Assembly (NCBI RefSeq): GCF_014645795.1
Contig: NZ_BMMK01000003.1
Coordinates: 1-64,000, forward strand
Length of the DNA: 64,000 bases
DNA from: Longimycelium tulufanense
GTDB lineage: Bacteria; Actinomycetota; Actinomycetes; Mycobacteriales; Pseudonocardiaceae
Direction: 5' to 3'
Positions 8,741-17,789 of this stretch are shown piece after piece. Positions within the stretch are counted from its first letter, which is position 1, and each line of letters starts with the position of its first letter. The notes below the pieces were generated by a model, which worked only from the letters and a program-made list of their open reading frames with translations, did no database searches and was not told the DNA's origin. The position numbers and the translations under genes were made by a program.

Positions 8741-10213
8741 CTAGCCCTTCAGCAGTGCCTCGATGGGCTCCACCGCGAAGTACACGGCGAACAGCGCGGC
8801 GATAAGCGTCATCACCCAGCCGGCCTCACGCCACTTGCCCTTGAAGGTCTTCACGAGCACGAAGGCGATCAGGCCGGCACCGATGCCGTTGGTGATGGAG
8901 TAGGTGAACGGGATGACCGCCGCGGTGAGGAACACCGGGATCGTGTAGTCGCTGTCCTGCCACGGAATGTGCCGGCACTGCGCCACCATCATCCCGCCGA
9001 CCACAACCAGTGCCGGTGCCGCCGCCTGCGCCGGCACCACCGCGGCGAGCGGGGTGAACAGCAACGCGGCGCCGAACAGCAGGCCGGTGACCACACTGGA
9101 CAGGCCGGTGCGCGCACCCTCTCCGACACCGGCCGCCGACTCCAGGAACACCGTGTTCGGCGAGGAGCCGGTGGCACCACCCGAGACGGCGCCGGCGCCG
9201 TCGACGAGCAGGATCCTGCCCATTCCGCGGACCTTGCCCTTGTTGTCGGTCAGCTTGGCTTCCGAGCAGACGCTGGTGATGGTGCCCATCGCGTCGAAGA
9301 ACCCGGACAGCACCAGCGTGAACAGGAAGACCGTCGCCGTGATGACGCCGGCGGTCACGAAGCCGCCGAACAGGTCTACCTGACCGAACAGGCTGAAGTC
9401 GGGACTGCCGACCACGCTGTCCGGAACCTTCGGTTCCACCAGGCCCCACTCGGGAATGCGGAACATGGTGTTCAGGCCGATCGCCAGCAGGGTGGCGACG
9501 ACGATGCTGATGAGCACCGCGCCCGGCGTCCGCCGGGACACCAGTACGATCATCAGCAGCAGGCCGACGCAGAACACCAGGATCGGCCAGCCCTCCAGGT
9601 GCCCGTCGAGCCCCATGCGCACCGGCACCGTGGAGTTCGCCGAGTCCGGCGTCCTGGTCACGAAGCCGGCGCTGACCAGCCCGACCAGCGCGATGTAGAG
9701 CCCGATGCCGACGGTGATCGCCGTCTTCATCGGCGCCGGGATGGCGTTGATGATGCGTTCCCGCACCCCGCTGATGGCCATCAGCACGATGCAGACGCCT
9801 TCCAGGACCACCAGGCCGAACGCCTGGGCCCAGGTCATGGCCGGCGCCATCTGGAAGGCGACCACGCCGTTGATGCCCAGGCCGGCGGCGATCGCCAGCG
9901 GCGCCTTGCCGACCACGCCCATCAGCAACGTCATGACGGCCGCGGACAGCGCGGTCGCGGTGGTCAGCTGCTCGGTGGTCAGCCGGGCGCCGGTGATGTC
10001 GGCCGAGGCGCCCAGGATGAGTGGGTTGAGCAGGATGATGTAGGACATCGCCACGAACGTGGTGACGCCGCCGCGGATCTCGCGGCTGAGTGTGCTGCCG
10101 CGAGCGCTGATCTCGAAGAAGCGGTCGAGGACCGACCATCGGGTCTCGGGCGGAGCCGCAGGTGGCTCCCCGGTATGGACATCGGTGGTTCGGGTGTCGT
10201 CGCGCAGGGTCAA
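8741..10213 (-). CDS. NCS2/AzgA-type purine (guanine/hypoxanthine/xanthine) permease
   Basis: About 490 residues with some 12 hydrophobic segments. Family marks are REIRGGVTTFVAMSYIILLNP near the N-terminus, AGLGINGVVAF, GFFDAMGTITSVCSEAKL and GGATGSSPNTVFLESAAG, all typical of AzgA/PbuG purine:proton symporters in the cytoplasmic membrane. It would import guanine, hypoxanthine or adenine for the downstream catabolic enzymes; the exact substrate cannot be read. A TTG start at 10213 is inferred from GGGAGGGG 5 nt upstream and from the position of the conserved N-terminus. Gene order puts it directly before moaA. Confidence 0.9.
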   Translation of the reverse strand: MTLRDDTRTTDVHTGEPPAAPPETRWSVLDRFFEISARGSTLSREIRGGVTTFVAMSYIILLNPLILGASADITGARLTTEQLTTATALSAAVMTLLMGVVGKAPLAIAAGLGINGVVAFQMAPAMTWAQAFGLVVLEGVCIVLMAISGVRERIINAIPAPMKTAITVGIGLYIALVGLVSAGFVTRTPDSANSTVPVRMGLDGHLEGWPILVFCVGLLLMIVLVSRRTPGAVLISIVVATLLAIGLNTMFRIPEWGLVEPKVPDSVVGSPDFSLFGQVDLFGGFVTAGVITATVFLFTLVLSGFFDAMGTITSVCSEAKLTDNKGKVRGMGRILLVDGAGAVSGGATGSSPNTVFLESAAGVGEGARTGLSSVVTGLLFGAALLFTPLAAVVPAQAAAPALVVVGGMMVAQCRHIPWQDSDYTIPVFLTAAVIPFTYSITNGIGAGLIAFVLVKTFKGKWREAGWVMTLIAALFAVYFAVEPIEALLKG

Positions 10214-10377
10214 CGTGCCCCTCCCATGCCGGTGGGTGTGCTCGGTTCCGACTTCCCTTCGGCCCGTCGGGAGCGTCGGTCTCGGGCACGGTTTGGTTTT
10301 TGTTCCGGTGCTCCGGTCAGCACCGTGCGGACCGTCCTGGTCCGCGCCGGCCCCGCTGCTGGCGGGGACCGCGGCGG

Positions 10378-10875
10378 CTAGTACTCGACCCGGTCGGGGC
10401 GGGCCAGCCAGGCGTTGAACGGAGCGTTGCGCTCCGCGTACGGGACCTGCTGGACCGGTACCGACCAGTCGTCCCGTGGGGTCTCGAAAAGGTGGTAGAA
10501 GGCGAGGTCGTCGAACCCGGCCGCGGCGGCGTCGTGCCGGTCGGCCGCGTAGACGACCCGGTCGATCCGCGCCCACAGCGCCGCGGACAGACACAGTGGA
10601 CACGGCTCGCACGAGGTGACCAGCACGCAGCCGTCGAGCTTGAAGTCGTTGAGCCGCTTGCATGCATTGCGGATCGCGACCACCTCGGCGTGCGCGGTGG
10701 GGTCGAGCGTCGGGGTGACCTGGTTGGTACCGACGGCCACCACCTCGCTGCCGCGGGCGATCAGGGCACCGAAGGGACCGCCGCCGGTGGCGACGTTGCC
10801 GGTGGCCAGTCGCACGGTTTCGGTCAGCAGGGTCCGCTCGTCCTGGGTGGTCGGTTTGGAAACCGGGAGCGCCAC
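10378..10875 (-). CDS. Nucleoside/guanine deaminase, cytidine-deaminase fold
   Basis: 165 residues. The zinc motifs of the cytidine deaminase superfamily are clear: TAHAEVVAI (His ligand and catalytic Glu) and SCEPCPLC (two Cys ligands). The domain-swapped C-terminal part and length match bacterial GuaD-type guanine deaminases, which turn guanine into xanthine plus ammonia. The C-terminal segment with FDDLAFYHLF and ERNAPFNAWL fits GuaD better than tRNA adenosine deaminase. It sits between the xanthine dehydrogenase large subunit and the purine permease, which supports a purine substrate. Start is ATG at 10875 with GGAGGAG upstream. Confidence 0.88.
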   Translation of the reverse strand: MALPVSKPTTQDERTLLTETVRLATGNVATGGGPFGALIARGSEVVAVGTNQVTPTLDPTAHAEVVAIRNACKRLNDFKLDGCVLVTSCEPCPLCLSAALWARIDRVVYAADRHDAAAAGFDDLAFYHLFETPRDDWSVPVQQVPYAERNAPFNAWLARPDRVEY

Positions 10876-10958
10876 GGTGCTCCTCCTCAGGGTTGGTGGG
10901 TGTGGTCGGCCCGCCCTGGTGCGCCGGCGGGGCGCACCAGGGCCACGATGGGGATCGG

Positions 10959-13271
10959 TCAGGTTCCGGTGATGTGCTCCGGTCGTACAGGTACTCGGGG
11001 AAGCGCGTTGCCGGTGGCGGCGCGGATCGCGGCCACGATGGCGGGTGTGGACGAGATCGTCGGTGGCTCACCCACGCCGCGCAGCCCGTAGGGGGCGTGC
11101 GGGTCGGCCAGCTCCAGCACGTCCACCGTCATCGGTGGCATGTCGAGGATCGTGGGGATCAGGTAGTCGGTGAACGACGGGTTGCGCACCTTGCCGTCAA
11201 CGACCTGGATCTCTTCCATGACCGCAAGGCCGAGGCCCTGTGCGGAGCCGCCATGGATCTGCCCCACGACCGCCTGCGGGTTCATCGCCTTGCCCACGTC
11301 CTGTACGCAGTCCAGCTGGACGACCTTCACCAGGCCCAGCTCGGTGTCGACGTCGACGATGGCCCGGTGGGCGGCGAAACCGTACTGGACGTGCGCGTTG
11401 CCCTGTCCGGTCTCGGAATCCACCCGGTAGGTGGGCCGGTGCCGGTACACCTCGGTCTCCTCGACGACGTCGTCACCGAGGACGTCGACGAGGTCGGCGA
11501 GCACCACGCCGCTGGCGTCAACCACCTTGCCGCCGGCCAGTTCCAGGCCGTCCGGACCGTGCCCGAGCTTGCGCGCCGCCAGCTCGAAGATGCGTTGCCG
11601 CACCGTCTGGCACACCTTCCTTACGGCACCACCGGTGACGTAGGTCTGGCGGGATGCCGAGGTGGAGCCGCCGTTGCCGACGGTGGTGTCCATCGGCGCC
11701 ACGGTGACCCGCTCGATTCCCAGCTCGGAACGGACGACCTGCTGCTTGACGGTGACCAGGCCCTGGCCCACCTCGGCGGCTGCGGTGTGCACCAGTGCCG
11801 CCGGCTCGCCACCGACCGTCTGTACCCGCAGCCGGGCGGTCGAGTAGTCGTCGAATCCTTCGGAGAAGCAGATGTTCTTGATTCCCACGGCGTATCCCAC
11901 GCCGCGCACCACGCCCTCACCATGGGTCGTGTTGGACACACCGCCGGGCATGTCGCGGATGTCGACCGGTTCCTCGCGGTTCTCCGGCGGCATCGGCAGC
12001 CTCCGTAGCCGCCGCATCAGCTCGGCGACGGGCGCGGGGGAGTCGATCACCTGTCCGGTGGGCATGGTGTCGCCCTCGGCGATGGCGTTGTGAACCCGAA
12101 TCTCCACCGGATCCATGCCGAGCCGTTCGGCGAGCTTGTCCATCTGCGACTCGTAACCGAACGCTGCCTGCACGGCCCCGAAGCCGCGCATCGCGCCACA
12201 GGGCGGGTTGTTGGTGTACACGCCCCAGCAGTCGACCGCAACATTGTCCACTCTGTACGGTCCAACGCCGAGGGTTGCCGCGTTGGCCACGACGGCCGGT
12301 GTGCTGGACGTGTAGGCGCCCCCGTCCAGGTAGATCTTGGCGCGGACGTAGACCAGTCGACCGTCCTTGGTGGCACCGTGCTCGTAGTAAAGCTTGGCCG
12401 GGTGCCGGTGCACGTGCCCGAAGAACGACTCCTCGCGGTTGTACACCATCTTCACCGGCTTTCCGGTGTGCAGCGCGAGCATGCACGCGTGTACCTGCAT
12501 CGACAGGTCCTCGCGTCCACCGAAGGCACCACCGACGCCGGCCAGGGTGAGGCGCACTTTCTCCAGGGGCAGGCCCAGCGCGTTGGCCACCTGCTTCTGG
12601 TCCACGTGCAGCCACTGCGTGGCCACGTAAAGGTCGACCCCACCGTCCTCGGCCGGAACGGCCAGGCCCGACTCCGGGCCGAGGAACGCCTGGTCCTGCA
12701 TGCCGATCTCGTACTCTCCCACCACCATCACGTCGGCGGTGGCCTCCGGGTCACCCCGGCGGATCTTCAGGTGCCGCACCACATTGCCGTCCGGGTGCAG
12801 TGGCGGGCCTTCGCCCTTGGCCGCCGCCACCATGTCGGTGACCGGTGGGAGTTCGGCGTACTCGACCTTGATGCGCGCCACCGCGCGCCTCGCGGTCTCT
12901 GGGTGGTCGGCGGCTACCAGCGCGACCGACTCGCCCTGGTAACGGACCCGGTCGACGGCCAGCACCGGCTGATCCGGGTGTTCCAAGCCGTAGATGTTCT
13001 CGCCCGGAACGTCCTCGTGCGTCAGTACCGCGTAGACGCCGGGAGTACGCAACGCCTCGGTGAGGTCGATGGACAGGATGCGGGCGTGCGGGTGCGGGCT
13101 GCGCAGGGTCGCGCCCCACAGCATGTCCTCGTGCCACAGGTCCGACGAGTAGGCGAACTCGCCGCGGACCTTCAGCGTGCCATCCGGTCGCCGGGGGCTT
13201 TCCCCGATACCCCCGGTGACCGCGGTGCTCAACTCCCGGACCGAGTCGCGGGCGGAGGTTCGCTGGGTCAT
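10959..13271 (-). CDS. Xanthine dehydrogenase, molybdenum-binding large subunit
   Basis: 770 residues, usual size for a separate Moco subunit. Motifs seen: GGAFGGRED near residue 265 (cofactor contact), GAMRGFGAVQAAFGYESQMD (residues about 345-365), and the C-terminal GLRGVGEPPT, whose Glu is the catalytic base. DCVQDVGKAMNP and GQIHGGSAQGLGLAV are further cofactor-loop marks. The enzyme oxidises hypoxanthine and xanthine to urate in the cytoplasm. The ATG at 13271 overlaps the stop of the amidohydrolase gene by 4 nt, so the long upstream frame is not coding. It partners with the 2Fe-2S and FAD subunits encoded upstream in the same operon. Confidence 0.95.
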   Translation of the reverse strand: MTQRTSARDSVRELSTAVTGGIGESPRRPDGTLKVRGEFAYSSDLWHEDMLWGATLRSPHPHARILSIDLTEALRTPGVYAVLTHEDVPGENIYGLEHPDQPVLAVDRVRYQGESVALVAADHPETARRAVARIKVEYAELPPVTDMVAAAKGEGPPLHPDGNVVRHLKIRRGDPEATADVMVVGEYEIGMQDQAFLGPESGLAVPAEDGGVDLYVATQWLHVDQKQVANALGLPLEKVRLTLAGVGGAFGGREDLSMQVHACMLALHTGKPVKMVYNREESFFGHVHRHPAKLYYEHGATKDGRLVYVRAKIYLDGGAYTSSTPAVVANAATLGVGPYRVDNVAVDCWGVYTNNPPCGAMRGFGAVQAAFGYESQMDKLAERLGMDPVEIRVHNAIAEGDTMPTGQVIDSPAPVAELMRRLRRLPMPPENREEPVDIRDMPGGVSNTTHGEGVVRGVGYAVGIKNICFSEGFDDYSTARLRVQTVGGEPAALVHTAAAEVGQGLVTVKQQVVRSELGIERVTVAPMDTTVGNGGSTSASRQTYVTGGAVRKVCQTVRQRIFELAARKLGHGPDGLELAGGKVVDASGVVLADLVDVLGDDVVEETEVYRHRPTYRVDSETGQGNAHVQYGFAAHRAIVDVDTELGLVKVVQLDCVQDVGKAMNPQAVVGQIHGGSAQGLGLAVMEEIQVVDGKVRNPSFTDYLIPTILDMPPMTVDVLELADPHAPYGLRGVGEPPTISSTPAIVAAIRAATGNALPRVPVRPEHITGT

Positions 13272-14632
13272 CGGGCCACCTCCCGTGTGATGTAGGCGCT
13301 CGTGGCGCGCAGCCGGCGGGCGAGGTCGGGTTCGTCGAGAGTGCGCACCTCGCCGTCGGCGACGACGGTGCGGCCCCCGACGAGAAGTAGGGCCAGCGGT
13401 GCCGGCGGGCCGAGCACCAGCGCGGCCACCGGGTCGGCGATCCCGGCGTGCGCCAGCCCGTCCAGCCGCCACACCGCGAGGTCGGCGAGCTTGCCGGGCT
13501 CCAGCGAGCCCAGCTCGACGTCCCGGCCGAGGCAGCGGGCGCCGCCCATGGTGGCCAGGTACAGCGCCGTACGGGGCGACAGCGCGGTGGAGCCGTCGTG
13601 CTGGCGGGCGAACAGCAACGCCTGGTGCAGTTCCTCCAGCAGGCCGCAGGACTCGTTGGAGGCCGCGCCGTCCACCCCGAGCCCGACCGGTGCCCCGGCG
13701 TCGAGCAGGCCTCGTACCGGGGCGATGCCCGCGCCGAGCCGGCCGTTGGAGGTCGGACAGTGCGCGACACCGGTTCCGGTGGCACCGAACCGTTTCACCG
13801 CGTCGTCGGACAGGTGCACGGCGTGGGCCAGCCAGACGTCCTCGGCCAGCCAGCCGAGCTGGTCGGCGTACTCGGCCGGGGTGCAGCCGAACTCCTCCAG
13901 GCACCGTCGCTCCTCGTCGGCGGTCTCGGCCAGGTGCGTGTGCAGCCGGACTTCCTTGCGGCGGGCCAGGTTCGCCGCCTGCTCCATCAGCTCACGGGTG
14001 ACCGAGAACGGCGAGCACGGGCCGACCGCGATGCGGATCCGGGCGCCTGGCGCCGGGTCGTGATAGGTGTCGATGGCCTGCTCGGTGGCGACCAGCGCGA
14101 CCTCGGTGTCCTCCACAATGTGGTCCGGCGGTAGCCCGCCGTGGGACTCGCCGCGATCCATCGAGCCACGAACCGCGTGCAGCCGGACACCCACGTCGTC
14201 CGCGGCGGTGACCAGCGCGTGGATCTGGTCACCCCCCTCTCGGGGGAAGAGGTAGTGGTGGTCGGCCGCGGTGGTGCAACCGGTGCGGGCCAGCCAGGTG
14301 AGGCCGGCGGTGGCCGCGACATGCGTTGCCGCGGCGTCCAACCGTCCCCAGACGGGGTAAAGCGTGGTCAGCCACTCGAACAGGGTGGCGTTCTGGGCGA
14401 GGCCACGGGTTACCCACTGGTAAAGATGATGATGCGTGTTGACGAAACCGGGCGTGACGAGGCAGCCACTGCCGTCGACGCGCTGTGTGGGCGTCTCGGT
14501 GGTGGGGGCCGGTCCCTCGCCCACGGCGACGATGTGCTCACCCTCAACGACCACGTGCCCGGAGCGGTACTCCGTGCCCGCGGCGTCGACGGTGGCGATC
14601 GCCGCGTTCTCGACAACGAGGCGCCCGGTCAT
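13268..14632 (-). CDS. 8-oxoguanine deaminase-like amidohydrolase
   Basis: 454 residues, amidohydrolase superfamily of the AtzB/TrzN/SsnA/8-oxoguanine deaminase branch. Metal ligands are visible in FVNTHHHLYQW (HxH) and RLHTHLAET, and the catalytic Asp in LGVDGAASNESCGLLEEL. ARTGCTTAADHHYLFP resembles 8-oxoguanine deaminases. That enzyme deaminates 8-oxoguanine to urate, which fits its position between two xanthine dehydrogenase subunit genes and upstream of uricase action. Both ends overlap the neighbours by 4 nt (ATGA), so it is firmly inside the operon. A guanine or related triazine substrate is possible; the substrate is inferred. Confidence 0.85.
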   Translation of the reverse strand: MTGRLVVENAAIATVDAAGTEYRSGHVVVEGEHIVAVGEGPAPTTETPTQRVDGSGCLVTPGFVNTHHHLYQWVTRGLAQNATLFEWLTTLYPVWGRLDAAATHVAATAGLTWLARTGCTTAADHHYLFPREGGDQIHALVTAADDVGVRLHAVRGSMDRGESHGGLPPDHIVEDTEVALVATEQAIDTYHDPAPGARIRIAVGPCSPFSVTRELMEQAANLARRKEVRLHTHLAETADEERRCLEEFGCTPAEYADQLGWLAEDVWLAHAVHLSDDAVKRFGATGTGVAHCPTSNGRLGAGIAPVRGLLDAGAPVGLGVDGAASNESCGLLEELHQALLFARQHDGSTALSPRTALYLATMGGARCLGRDVELGSLEPGKLADLAVWRLDGLAHAGIADPVAALVLGPPAPLALLLVGGRTVVADGEVRTLDEPDLARRLRATSAYITREVAR

Positions 14633-15117
14633 TTCGAGTCCTCAGTGGACGGTGTGACCCGGGCCGCGGCCAGCCGCACCGCGTCCATGATCTTCTCGTA
14701 TCCGGTGCAGCGGCACAGGTTCCCGGCCAACGCCTCTCGGATTTCGGCGTCGGAGGGTTGGTTGTTACGTCGGACGAGGTCGTGCGCGGCGACCAGCAGG
14801 CCCGGTGTGCAGAACCCGCACTGCACCGCGCCGGCCGCCACGAACGCCTCCTGCACCGGGTCGAGCTGCTCGTCGTCGCCGGCGAGCCCTTCGACGGTGC
14901 GCACCTCACGCCCCTGGACCTGCCCGGCCGCCACCAGGCACGCACACACCGGCACGTCGTCCAGGTAGACCGTGCAGGAGCCGCACTCGCCCTGTTCGCA
15001 GGCGTTCTTCGAGCCCGGCAGGCCCAACCGCTCCCGCAGCACGTAGAGCAGGCTCTCGCCCTCCCAGACGTCGTCGGCTTCCCGCTGTTCGCCATTGACG
15101 GTGAAGGTCACGCGCAT
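14629..15117 (-). CDS. Xanthine dehydrogenase, 2Fe-2S small subunit
   Basis: 162 residues with both iron-sulfur domains of the CoxS/XdhC-small family. The plant-ferredoxin-like cluster is in KNACEQGECGSCTVYLDDVPVCACL (Cys pattern CxxxxCxxC...C), and the helical-bundle cluster is in QCGFCTPGLL and NLCRCTGY. The subunit passes electrons from the molybdenum centre to FAD. ATG at 15117 lies inside the end of the FAD subunit gene (10 nt overlap), and the stop overlaps the amidohydrolase start by 4 nt. No signal peptide; cytoplasmic. Confidence 0.95.
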   Translation of the reverse strand: MRVTFTVNGEQREADDVWEGESLLYVLRERLGLPGSKNACEQGECGSCTVYLDDVPVCACLVAAGQVQGREVRTVEGLAGDDEQLDPVQEAFVAAGAVQCGFCTPGLLVAAHDLVRRNNQPSDAEIREALAGNLCRCTGYEKIMDAVRLAAARVTPSTEDSK

Positions 15118-15995
15118 GCCGGCCAGCTCCCTCCGCAGTAGTCCTGCCACACCCAACCGAGCGTGCGGCGGGCGAGGACGGCCAGCGCGTGCCGGCGGTA
15201 GGCCGCGCTGCCGCGTACGTCGTCGATGGGGGATGCCGCCTGGGCCACCAGTTCGCCGAACCTCCGCCGGACCGAGTCGGTCAGCGGGCGCGGTGCCGAC
15301 CACAGGCCGGCCGCTGTCAGCTCGCCCGACAGGAACTCCTCGGCGGCACTGGCCCGGCGCGGGGTCGGGGCTGCCGACCCGATCCCGGTGCCCACCCGCT
15401 GCTGTTCGGGGTGCAGGGCCAGGCCGAACGCGCACACCGCGATCACCATCGCGTTGCGGGTGCCCACCTTGGCGAACTGCTGCGGCCCGCGGGCCACATC
15501 CAGGTGGATGGCGGCGATCAGCTCGTCGGGTTCCAGGGCGTTCCGCTTGACGCCGGTGTAGAACTCGGCGGCCGGGATCATCCGGGTACCCCGCACGGAC
15601 GCCACCTCGACGACCGCGTCGGCCGCCAGCAACGCCGGATGGGAGTCACCGGCCGGCGAGGCGGCTCCCAGGTTCCCACCGACCGTGCCCCGGTTGCGGA
15701 TCTGGGGGGATCCGACGGTACGGGAGGCCATCGCCAGCCCGGGCAGCTCGTCGCCCAGCTCGGTAATGACCCGCGCGTAGGGCACGCCGGCGCCCAGGCG
15801 TACCCGACCGTCCTCTTCGGACCATTCGGCCAGCTCCGCGACCCGGTTCAGGTCCAGCAACGCCTCCGGCCTGCGGTGGTCGAAGTTCAGCTCCACCATG
15901 ACGTCGGTGCCGCCGGCCACCGGCACCGCACCCGGACGCTCGGACTTGATCCGCAGCGCCTCGGACCAGCTCGTCGGTTGCAGGAAGTCCATCAT
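15108..15995 (-). CDS. Xanthine dehydrogenase, FAD-binding middle subunit
   Basis: 295 residues of the CoxM/FAD_binding_5 family. FAD motifs are PVAGGTDVMVEL (AGGTD) near residue 28 and SPQIRNRGTVGGNLGAASPAGD (TxGGN) near residue 105, followed by the CO-dehydrogenase flavoprotein C-terminal domain. It oxidises the reduced iron-sulfur subunit and passes electrons to NAD+ or another acceptor. Three starts are close together (GTG 16001, ATG 15995, ATG 15992); GAGGAG 5 nt upstream favours 15995. It follows the uricase gene by only 19 nt. Confidence 0.93.
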   Translation of the reverse strand: MMDFLQPTSWSEALRIKSERPGAVPVAGGTDVMVELNFDHRRPEALLDLNRVAELAEWSEEDGRVRLGAGVPYARVITELGDELPGLAMASRTVGSPQIRNRGTVGGNLGAASPAGDSHPALLAADAVVEVASVRGTRMIPAAEFYTGVKRNALEPDELIAAIHLDVARGPQQFAKVGTRNAMVIAVCAFGLALHPEQQRVGTGIGSAAPTPRRASAAEEFLSGELTAAGLWSAPRPLTDSVRRRFGELVAQAASPIDDVRGSAAYRRHALAVLARRTLGWVWQDYCGGSWPACA

Positions 15996-16014
15996 GGACA
16001 CTCCTCGAGGGAAG

Positions 16015-16890
16015 TCAGGACCAGGCCAGGCCGGCCGGGGGTGCGTCGTCGCGCTGGACCGTGCCCTCGATCAGGCCGTACGGCCGGTCGTCGGCGTGGA
16101 ACACCTCGTTGGGGTTGTCCAGGCCGAACGGCGCCAGGTCGACCAGGAAGTGGTGCTTGTTCGGCAGGCTCAGCCGCACCTCGACGATCTCCGGACAGTT
16201 GGTCAGCACCCGCTCCCCCATCGCGTACAGCGTCTGCTGCAGCGAGAGGCTGTGGGTCTCGGCGAATGCCTCCAGCAAGCTCTGCCGGGCGGTGGTGTAG
16301 GACTTGCCCCAGTCGGTGCCCTCGGCCGCGGCGTGCCGCCAGGTCGCGTCGACCGCGGTGGCCAGGATGCGGTCGTCGGTCTCCTTCAGCGTGGTGTAGC
16401 CGTCCTTGATGTAGCCCCAAAACTCCGATCCGGTGGAGTTGAGGACGATCAGGTCCGTGATCCCGGAAACCACCCACGCCTGCGCACCGTCGTAGTTCAC
16501 CACCGTGGTCCGGGTTCCCTCTCCGGAACGGGCGAACGAGTGGTGCGCGGGCGAGCCACCCACCTCCAGCCGCGTCCACGGGTACTGCCCGACGCTGACC
16601 CGGGCGCGCTGGATGGAGGGCTGGGAGTTGACGAAGTGCCGCGCCAGCCGCAGCGCGTACGACTCGATCTCCCCGATCCCGTCCCGGGCGAACGCGAAGA
16701 CCGTGTTCTTCTGCGTGTCGGTGGGGAGCACCTTGTCGTTGGCACCGGTCAGGTGCGTGTCCGTCATGTCGCCGGACAACGCCACGCTGACGTTGAGGTC
16801 GGTGATCCGGTGCCCGTCGGGGTCCCGGTCGATGCGGACGAGGCGGTTCTCCGCCTTGCCGTACTGGTTCGGGCCCAACACGATCGACAT
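16015..16890 (-). CDS. Urate oxidase (factor-independent urate hydroxylase)
   Basis: 291 residues, the standard uricase length, with two T-fold domains. Family marks include GANDKVLPTDTQKNTVFAFAR near residue 50, where a conserved Thr contributes to the active site, VVNYDGAQAWVVSGITDLIVLNSTGSEFWGY, and NKHHFLVDLAPFGLDNPNEVF in the second domain. The enzyme oxidises urate to 5-hydroxyisourate with oxygen and no cofactor, giving hydrogen peroxide. It is flanked by HIU hydrolase (3 nt gap) and the xanthine dehydrogenase FAD subunit, so product and substrate enzymes are co-expressed. The C-terminus ends in LAWS rather than a peroxisomal-type SKL, as expected in bacteria. Confidence 0.96.
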   Translation of the reverse strand: MSIVLGPNQYGKAENRLVRIDRDPDGHRITDLNVSVALSGDMTDTHLTGANDKVLPTDTQKNTVFAFARDGIGEIESYALRLARHFVNSQPSIQRARVSVGQYPWTRLEVGGSPAHHSFARSGEGTRTTVVNYDGAQAWVVSGITDLIVLNSTGSEFWGYIKDGYTTLKETDDRILATAVDATWRHAAAEGTDWGKSYTTARQSLLEAFAETHSLSLQQTLYAMGERVLTNCPEIVEVRLSLPNKHHFLVDLAPFGLDNPNEVFHADDRPYGLIEGTVQRDDAPPAGLAWS

Positions 16891-16893
16891 GCG

Positions 16894-17208
16894 TCAGCTC
16901 CCTCGGTACGTGGAGTAGGCGAACGGGCTGAGCAACAGGGGAACGTGGTAGTGCTCAGCCGGGTCGGCGATCCGGAAGGTGACCGTCACCTCCGGGTAGA
17001 AGGCGTCGGCACCCAGGTATGTGCCGGTGTCGAAGACGAGGCGATGCACGCCGGCACCGGGGTTCCAGCCGGTGATGCGGCCGTCGTCGTTGGTGTTCGC
17101 GCTGGCGACCAGCTCCCAGCCGTCGCCGGCGGCCTGCTCCAGGCGGACGGCCAGGCCGGCGGCGGGGCGCCCCCGCGCGGCGTCCAACACGTGCGTGGAG
17201 AGGCTCAT
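16894..17208 (-). CDS. 5-hydroxyisourate hydrolase (transthyretin-related)
   Basis: 104 residues. STHVLDAARGRPAAGLAVRLE at the N-terminus and the C-terminal PFAYSTYRGS match the HIU hydrolase signature; the classical ending is YRGS and the active-site His and Arg of the family are at expected places (HVLD; YHVPLLLSP). It hydrolyses 5-hydroxyisourate from uricase to OHCU. The ATG at 17208 overlaps the stop of the decarboxylase gene by 4 nt. Cytoplasmic, probably a tetramer as in the family. Confidence 0.95.
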   Translation of the reverse strand: MSLSTHVLDAARGRPAAGLAVRLEQAAGDGWELVASANTNDDGRITGWNPGAGVHRLVFDTGTYLGADAFYPEVTVTFRIADPAEHYHVPLLLSPFAYSTYRGS

Positions 17209-17723
17209 TCGCCCACCAACCTCCCGAGTCGCAGGGCCACGATCCGGCGCAGCTCCTCGCGTACGACCGCACGCTCGGTCTCGACGTCGTTGTGCAGCCG
17301 GGACCGGAGCTCGGCCAGCACCTCGGCGGCGCTCCGCCCGGTGGCACAGATCAGGAAGACGTGCCCGAACCGCTCCTCGTAGGCGAGGTTTCCCGCCAGC
17401 AGCTCCTCGGCAACCGACTGGTCCGGCGTGGCCGCGGCGGCCTGTTCCTGTCGGGACCAGCGCGCCTCCCGGTCGGTGCCCCGGGTCCGCTCGCCGATCC
17501 GCGGGTGCGCCGTCAGCGCCCGCAGCACCCCGTCCCAGTCCAGCTCGGCAAGGGCCGCATCGGCCGCGTCCCGCAGCCCGGCCAGGTCCGGGTAGGGGCG
17601 CCCGGCCGCGAGCCGGTCGGCCCACTCCGGGACCGCGCAGCAGGCCAGCAGCTGCTCGACCGCCCCCGACCGGGGCAGCGCGTTGAACCGGTCGACATCA
17701 CCCGCGGTTACCGCACCGGACAA
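17205..17723 (-). CDS. 2-oxo-4-hydroxy-4-carboxy-5-ureidoimidazoline (OHCU) decarboxylase
   Basis: About 172 residues, all helical. FNALPRSGAVEQLLACC, LTAHPRIGER (the conserved HPxIG with the catalytic His) and NLAYEERFGHVFLICATGRSAAEVL are clear OHCU decarboxylase motifs. It yields S-allantoin. The start is uncertain: a TTG at 17723 follows AGGAGG by 10 nt and gives the usual length, while an in-frame ATG at 17756 would add 11 residues. It is the first gene of the leftward purine operon, divergent from pucR. No allantoinase or allantoicase is present in the window. Confidence 0.93.
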   Translation of the reverse strand: MSGAVTAGDVDRFNALPRSGAVEQLLACCAVPEWADRLAAGRPYPDLAGLRDAADAALAELDWDGVLRALTAHPRIGERTRGTDREARWSRQEQAAAATPDQSVAEELLAGNLAYEERFGHVFLICATGRSAAEVLAELRSRLHNDVETERAVVREELRRIVALRLGRLVGE

Positions 17724-17762
17724 GGCCCGCTCACCTCCTGTTTCCACCCCGTGCATCGATGT

Positions 17763-17789
17763 GAGTGAGTACACACACGGTCGAGTGAG
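17763..17789. promoter_or_regulatory. Direct repeat in the divergent pucR/purine promoter region
   Basis: GAGTGAG occurs at 17763-17769 and again at 17783-17789, 20 bp apart and thus on nearly the same face of the helix. It lies between the purine operon start and pucR. It is a candidate operator for PucR or another regulator; no consensus was available to compare. Confidence 0.3.

Noticed and set aside
8735-10381. Long rightward open frame across the permease gene
   Set aside because: It is antisense to a clear 12-helix permease, has His/Asp/Gly/Arg-rich composition and no family motifs; a high-GC shadow.
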